Source: Mucilaginibacter agri (GTDB lineage Bacteria > Bacteroidota > Bacteroidia > Sphingobacteriales > Sphingobacteriaceae). Taken from it: DNA of 64,000 nt. The DNA is taken from positions 248,001 to 312,000 of the forward strand of contig NZ_WWEO01000040.1 of the NCBI RefSeq assembly GCF_009928685.1, given 5' to 3'. Position numbers and translations under genes: made by a program. Of this stretch, positions 61,720-64,000 are shown in pieces. How positions within the stretch are numbered: position 1 is the first letter of the stretch; the number at the start of each line of letters is the position of its first letter. The notes below the pieces were generated by a model. That model ran no database searches. It was given only the letters and a program-made list of their open reading frames with translations, and had not been told where the DNA came from.

Positions 61720-62157
61720 TCATTTGTTCATCGAAGCAGTAAGCTGTATGAGATTAGCGATCAGGATTGCTTGTTCTGCTTCGCTCAAATGGCCTAAGAC
61801 CTTGTTGGCCATGATCTCCTTCTGGTTGTTGAATTCTTTATAGGATGCCTTTCCTTTCCGGTCAAGCTCAACTTTTACCACCCGCCGGTCGTCTTTCGAA
61901 TTATAGCGTAAGAGGAACTTATTAACGACCAGCTTATCGACAATGGTAGTTAATGTGCTTAGGGGGGCTTGTAAATAGTCAGCGATGTCACTCATTTTGA
62001 CACTTTTTTTCCCGCCGATAAAATCAATCATGAATAATTCTTTCTCATTAAGGTTACCGCAGATCTTGCCACAACGCTCGGATTCAGTCTTTATCGCACT
62101 GCTCAAATTGTACATGGCAAAAATGAATTTTTCCGCATTTGGCGCTTCTGCTATCAT
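61720..62157 (-). CDS. MarR family transcriptional regulator
   Basis: 145 residues. Winged helix VKMSDIADYLQAPLSTLTTI, then VDKLVVNKFLLRYNSKDDRR and the D-DDRR wing. Helical dimer parts at both ends. It lies 127 bp upstream of the SDR operon on the same strand. It is a clearly different member from the one at 38978. It contains a Cys pair in ERCGKICGNL near residue 30, which might serve redox sensing; this is inference. Confidence 0.9.
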   Translation of the reverse strand: MIAEAPNAEKFIFAMYNLSSAIKTESERCGKICGNLNEKELFMIDFIGGKKSVKMSDIADYLQAPLSTLTTIVDKLVVNKFLLRYNSKDDRRVVKVELDRKGKASYKEFNNQKEIMANKVLGHLSEAEQAILIANLIQLTASMNK

Positions 62158-62283
62158 AATTTTCTGAACTATATTTAATTTAAGCTACGAAAATAGGGGA
62201 TTAAATCAAAGATCACGCGATCCTTCGTCCCACCTTTTCCATATAATCCTTATCAACGTGTTCTGAAACTAAAATGCCTCAGG

Positions 62284-62853
62284 TTAAGAATCCATGTCTA
62301 AGGCGTATGGTTTGCAGTTTTTGAGTAGCGTATCAAGCGCTCCTAATAATTTGTTTAAATCAAGCGTTTCGTCCCGAAATACTACGGTATTATTGAAGGC
62401 ATTATAACCTCTGTGCGTATGCATGGGGATATGGCCGAATATCCCGCTGTTTAAGTGAGGGTTCATCGCTAAATCTGTGTAGACGCCTTGCGCGTTAAAC
62501 TTAAAATACTCATGTACGCGCTCATCGTAATGCGCAAAATGATTACGAAATGACCGATTGGAAAGCGGGTTACGCTCATCAACTTTGAGTAGCTGCCGTA
62601 ATTCCACCCCGCACTGTTTATACTTTTTGTCCGGCCAAAGAATTTTAGAGACAATTCCTACGGATACCAGTATGGATTGAATCGAACACCAGGTTTCTAT
62701 ATGATCAAAATGATCATGGGTTGCCCGCAAACGTTCAGCAGCTCGCTTTGCGATTTGAGACTGTAGCACGATCTCACTTATGAGTGTCATTTCCTGAAGG
62801 CCGTTCATTTTTTTAAATTGTGAAAAGTTTAATTGTTCAATTTCTAAGAACAA
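62284..62853 (-). CDS. Hypothetical protein with HEPN-like motif
   Basis: 189 residues, helical. SNRSFRNHFAHYDERVHEYF contains R103-N-H-F-A-H108, the Rx4H pattern of HEPN RNases and HEPN-like proteins. The front half has ISEIVLQSQIAKRAAERLRA and IQSILVSVGIVSKILWPDKK. Start may be at residue 16 (MNGLQEM). No nucleotidyltransferase partner gene is adjacent, so a MNT-HEPN toxin pair is not indicated. The motif alone is short, and the protein could also be an unrelated helical protein. Confidence 0.6.
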   Translation of the reverse strand: MFLEIEQLNFSQFKKMNGLQEMTLISEIVLQSQIAKRAAERLRATHDHFDHIETWCSIQSILVSVGIVSKILWPDKKYKQCGVELRQLLKVDERNPLSNRSFRNHFAHYDERVHEYFKFNAQGVYTDLAMNPHLNSGIFGHIPMHTHRGYNAFNNTVVFRDETLDLNKLLGALDTLLKNCKPYALDMDS

Positions 62854-62970
62854 AATAAAAGTTGGCCTACGCAGCCTATTTGCGCACTACTAATTTGCCA
62901 ATTTTTTAAGAAAAAAAATACATCTGTTAATCGGTCAAAGCGCAATTTACACGTAGTCGAAACGATTACA

Positions 62971-64000
62971 TTAATGATGCAGCAGATAGCCAATAAGCAG
63001 GCCTAATACAATAGCAACGATCACCGCCGTCCAATTAATATTGCTTTTCTTTTCCAGTTCTGCGATTTGACGCTCGTATAGTAGTTGCTTTTCCCGTTGC
63101 AGCAAGGTTAAGCCACTGATCTTTTCATCGTAAACCTTTTGCATATCGGCGGAACTTTGCTTTTTGAGTTCCTCCAGGTTTTTGACCTGCTCTTTCAGGT
63201 TGTCGATCTCTTTCTGGTATCCGGCGGATAATTGTTTGGTGACCGACTCTACCAGTTGCGCCCGTGAATGCTGCGCTTCTTCAATGGTGTGGTTATAGGT
63301 GTCGTTCAGGAACTGACCGAACTCAGAGGGGGTAATGAATGCCTTATCTGCTACTTTTTGTAGCAGTGTTACGTCATCTTTATGGCCAATGGCAGTTATA
63401 AATAGCGGGGTTAGCTTTATCGCCTGTTCGGCGATGCTTATCTTATTAAATATGTCCAGGTTTTCACCGCCTCCCCGTGATACGACGATAATGTCGGTGC
63501 CGCTCTGATCCAATTGCCGGATCGTATTGATGATCTCCATTTCTGAACTGAGGTTGATGCGATAGAATTCTAATTCATAAAAGGCAATGGATTCGCGCAA
63601 TTGGTGTTTGATATCGTTGTCGATAATTGCTGTTTTGCCGATGATGACGCCGATCTTAAAGGGGTGTTCCAGCAGGATCTGTTCCTTGATCCAGCCCTGC
63701 ACGTCGCGGAAGCCTGCTGCTGCTTTCGCCTGTTGAAGCTCAATGCGCTTCAGTTCATCATCTGAATACCTGTTTTGGGTTTGTCCGACTAATTCGGTTA
63801 CCGTTAGCTGGATCTCGATGCGGCTGGCGTTGTTCACCACTCTTCGGGTGATGTAGCCATTGATCGTTACGGTCTTGTTGTGTTGCAGCTCGTTCCTGAT
63901 CAGGGCGGGCACCACCAGCGTGATCTGCGCATCCGTTGATTCATCCCGCAGGCTATCATAGTAGCTGCCGTTATAGAAAGCGCCTTTACCCATTACGAAG
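62971..64000 (-). CDS. Exonuclease VII large subunit-like protein with C-terminal membrane helix, incomplete
   Basis: At least 343 codons; the frame is open to the right edge, so the N-terminus is missing. An OB-fold segment (DAQITLVVPALIRNELQHNK, TVTINGYITRRV) is followed by the XseA core: KIGVIIGKTAIIDNDIKHQL, DIIVVSRGGGENLDIFNK (catalytic GGG region), AIGHKDDVTLLQKVADKAFI and TPSEFGQFL. A coiled coil (about 250-310) comes next. The end NWTAVIVAIVLGLLIGYLLH is a membrane helix not present in normal XseA. No xseB is visible. It may be a membrane-tethered nuclease. Confidence 0.8.
   Translation of the reverse strand, partial: FVMGKGAFYNGSYYDSLRDESTDAQITLVVPALIRNELQHNKTVTINGYITRRVVNNASRIEIQLTVTELVGQTQNRYSDDELKRIELQQAKAAAGFRDVQGWIKEQILLEHPFKIGVIIGKTAIIDNDIKHQLRESIAFYELEFYRINLSSEMEIINTIRQLDQSGTDIIVVSRGGGENLDIFNKISIAEQAIKLTPLFITAIGHKDDVTLLQKVADKAFITPSEFGQFLNDTYNHTIEEAQHSRAQLVESVTKQLSAGYQKEIDNLKEQVKNLEELKKQSSADMQKVYDEKISGLTLLQREKQLLYERQIAELEKKSNINWTAVIVAIVLGLLIGYLLHH

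Noticed and set aside
1..64000. CRISPR arrays, rRNA genes and complete insertion sequences
   Set aside because: No regularly spaced repeats, rRNA-like segments or transposase genes could be seen; the only recombinases are the two tyrosine integrases.

Overview
The window looks chromosomal and comes from a member of the Bacteroidota, most likely Sphingobacteriaceae (Mucilaginibacter- or Pedobacter-like). Pointers are a SusC/SusD outer-membrane pair, a PgpH-type 7TM-HD protein, LytS/LytTR two-component pairs, a TonB-type importer with a CarboxypepD-like N-terminus, DUF6520, PD40 propellers, and promoters with the Bacteroidota TTTG / TAnnTTTG pattern (clearest before tRNA-Ser). All assignments come from reading the sequence and recalling families; no database search was run.

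Layout. 1-7550 is ordinary backbone: the start of ruvB, a GT2 glycosyltransferase, a POT peptide transporter, a secreted protein, a thiolase, a 7TM-HD protein and tRNA-Ser(GCU). At 7.55-28 kb there is an accessory block that begins at the tRNA 3' end with a tyrosine integrase, an excisionase-like HTH protein and conjugative-element hypotheticals. It includes a GC-rich nested hairpin island at 10.1 kb. It then carries an unusual cargo (13.7-27 kb, visibly more GC-rich): a full-length LanB dehydratase, a 46-residue Thr-rich peptide without Cys, a LytS/LytTR pair, MauE/DoxX, DUF6520, and a TlpA-DUF3738 / SusC / SusD operon. No LanC cyclase, LanT exporter or LanP protease is visible. At 27.9 kb a truncated tRNA 3' end is followed by a second, related integrase.

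28-50 kb is a mosaic of accessory genes. It has a second LytTR system, two PD40 proteins and a MarR-centred set (38.9-47.7 kb). In that set a palindromic box ACCAAAWGGT-like occurs as pairs exactly 30 bp apart before two genes, and once before a third. Several genes here are broken: an ECF sigma factor and a TMEM175-like channel carry single-base frameshifts in T runs, a GNAT gene has an internal TGA, and a lipocalin and a YtxH-like gene are decayed.

50-58.5 kb is a DNA-repair and stress cluster: DNA ligase D, exonuclease III, DUF4385, DUF2256, DUF3606, DUF5655, small membrane proteins and a stand-alone receiver. At 58.6-59.0 kb two truncated genes, an SDR and an HxlR regulator, meet at a deletion-like junction. 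59.1-62.2 kb is a compact MarR / SDR / zinc-finger / cupin / SDR operon with its own operator-like repeats. The window ends with a HEPN-like protein and an exonuclease VII large-subunit homologue that has an unexpected C-terminal membrane helix.
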